Shown: piece by piece, positions 5,317 to 5,894 of the stretch | How positions within the stretch are numbered: the first letter of the stretch is position 1 | Layout: each line of letters starts with the position of its first letter | From: Myxococcales bacterium | Lineage (GTDB): Bacteria; Myxococcota_C; UBA6777 | Direction of reading: 5' to 3' | Length of the DNA stretch: 5,894 nt | NCBI GenBank assembly: GCA_027005175.1 | Contig: JALTMC010000276.1 | Span: 1-5,894 of the forward strand | Position numbers and translations under genes: made by a program | Notes under the pieces: generated by a model | Database searches by the model: none | What the model saw: only the letters and a program-made list of their open reading frames with translations | What the model was told of the DNA's origin: nothing

Positions 5317-5894
5317 TCATGAAGATGAGCCCACCCAGGTACCGCAAAAGACAGGAACGGCGTCGCCGCTCATCCATACATTGGCGAGTTCGGGCATAAC
5401 AGTGATTCCTACGGAGCCACCGGGAAGTTGGACATCAACTTCACCCTCATGGGGGATACGTTTGGTGAGGATAGCAGCCACAACTGTGGCGCAAGCTCCT
5501 GTGCCACAAGCTTGTGTCCAACCACAGCCTCGTTCATAGACAGCCACCTTGAGATGAGTCTTATCGATGACATCAACAAATTCGACGTTGGTGCGTTGGG
5601 GAAAAAGTTCGTGACTTTCGAGAAGAGGACCCAATATGGCGCGTCTTTGCTCGGGAATATCAAACAAGATAGCGTGGGGATTCCCCATAGAGACGCCGGT
5701 AATATGTAGGGTTTCGCCGTGAACTTCGTAGGGTGCATCAATGGAGGTTGCTTTGGTCCCAAGCATCGGAACAGTCGAGCATTCAAGCATGGGTGCGCCC
5801 ATCTCAACACGAACTCTACGTATACCACCTGTGTCATCTTTTTCTAATTCACAACGCAGTACACCACGGTCTGTTTCGATAGCAAAACAGAGGT
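5317..5894 (-). CDS. dapF: Diaminopimelate epimerase, C-terminal part (N-terminus outside window)
   Basis: DapF interconverts LL- and meso-diaminopimelate in the cytoplasm, for lysine and peptidoglycan synthesis. The frame enters at the right edge (first full codon 5892-5890) and stops with TGA at 5319-5317, giving 191 residues. Full-length DapF is about 275, so roughly 80-90 N-terminal residues, including the first catalytic Cys, are off the window. Visible hallmarks are IETDRGVLRCEL followed by RVEMGAPMLE, the substrate-binding SMGNPHAILF, RTNVEFVDV, and the active-site stretch VYERGCGWTQACGTGACATV with the second catalytic Cys in ACGTGACA. Every motif in the visible part is intact, so the enzyme is probably functional. 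The adjacent gene on the same strand starts 179 bp downstream with its own ribosome site and is probably separate. Confidence 0.97.
   Translation of the reverse strand, partial: LCFAIETDRGVLRCELEKDDTGGIRRVRVEMGAPMLECSTVPMLGTKATSIDAPYEVHGETLHITGVSMGNPHAILFDIPEQRRAILGPLLESHELFPQRTNVEFVDVIDKTHLKVAVYERGCGWTQACGTGACATVVAAILTKRIPHEGEVDVQLPGGSVGITVMPELANVWMSGDAVPVFCGTWVGSSS

Noticed and set aside
5177-5539. A + strand ORF opposite dapF.
   Set aside because: It overlaps the clearly conserved dapF reading frame and has no recognisable motif.

Overview
The window reads like a moderate-GC (about 50 % by eye) member of the Myxococcota or former Deltaproteobacteria. This rests on the style of the sensor kinase, the sigma-54-dependent regulator, the DapF variant with a GCGWTQACGTG active-site loop, and two small Cys-rich exported proteins. 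No rRNA or housekeeping marker is present, so this placement is an inference.

Layout. Positions 1-466 (+) hold the 3' end of a Cys-rich, probably secreted protein with four C-x5-C units. Positions 467-807 are non-coding, with a 44-bp tandem repeat, a candidate regulator-binding dyad (669-683) and a sigma-54-type promoter (769-784). Positions 808-2274 (+) encode a membrane sensor histidine kinase, and 2271-3656 (+) an NtrC-family response regulator; the two overlap by ATGA. Positions 3657-3936 are a regulatory region with two more copies of the dyad (3751-3765, 3775-3789) and a near-perfect sigma-54 promoter (3863-3878). Positions 3937-4554 (+) encode an exported Spy/CpxP/ZraP-like protein with a His/Arg repeat near the N-terminus and a [Cys/His]-Arg-Gly repeat tail. 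Positions 4555-4840 lie between convergent genes and contain an unexplained GC-rich block. Positions 4841-5137 (-) encode a small exported protein with a hevein-type (chitin-binding type 1) Cys pattern. Positions 5317-5894 (-) are the C-terminal two thirds of diaminopimelate epimerase (dapF).

Central system. The middle 4 kb looks like a self-contained relative of the enterobacterial ZraS-ZraR-ZraP envelope metal/stress circuit: sensor kinase, sigma-54 activator and a periplasmic Spy-fold target. One 15-bp dyad motif occurs upstream of both sigma-54 promoters, which suggests that the regulator controls both its own operon and the ZraP-like gene. Two parts look unlike the textbook system. A hexapeptide of the form H-R-[Y/H]-[R/H]-R-[G/S] is tandemly repeated in both the sensor's extracytoplasmic loop and the target protein. 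The target also ends in twelve consecutive [C/H]-R-G triplets. Metal binding by these segments is an inference; the metal is unknown.

The flanking genes (Cys-rich protein, hevein-like protein, dapF) appear to be independent transcription units.
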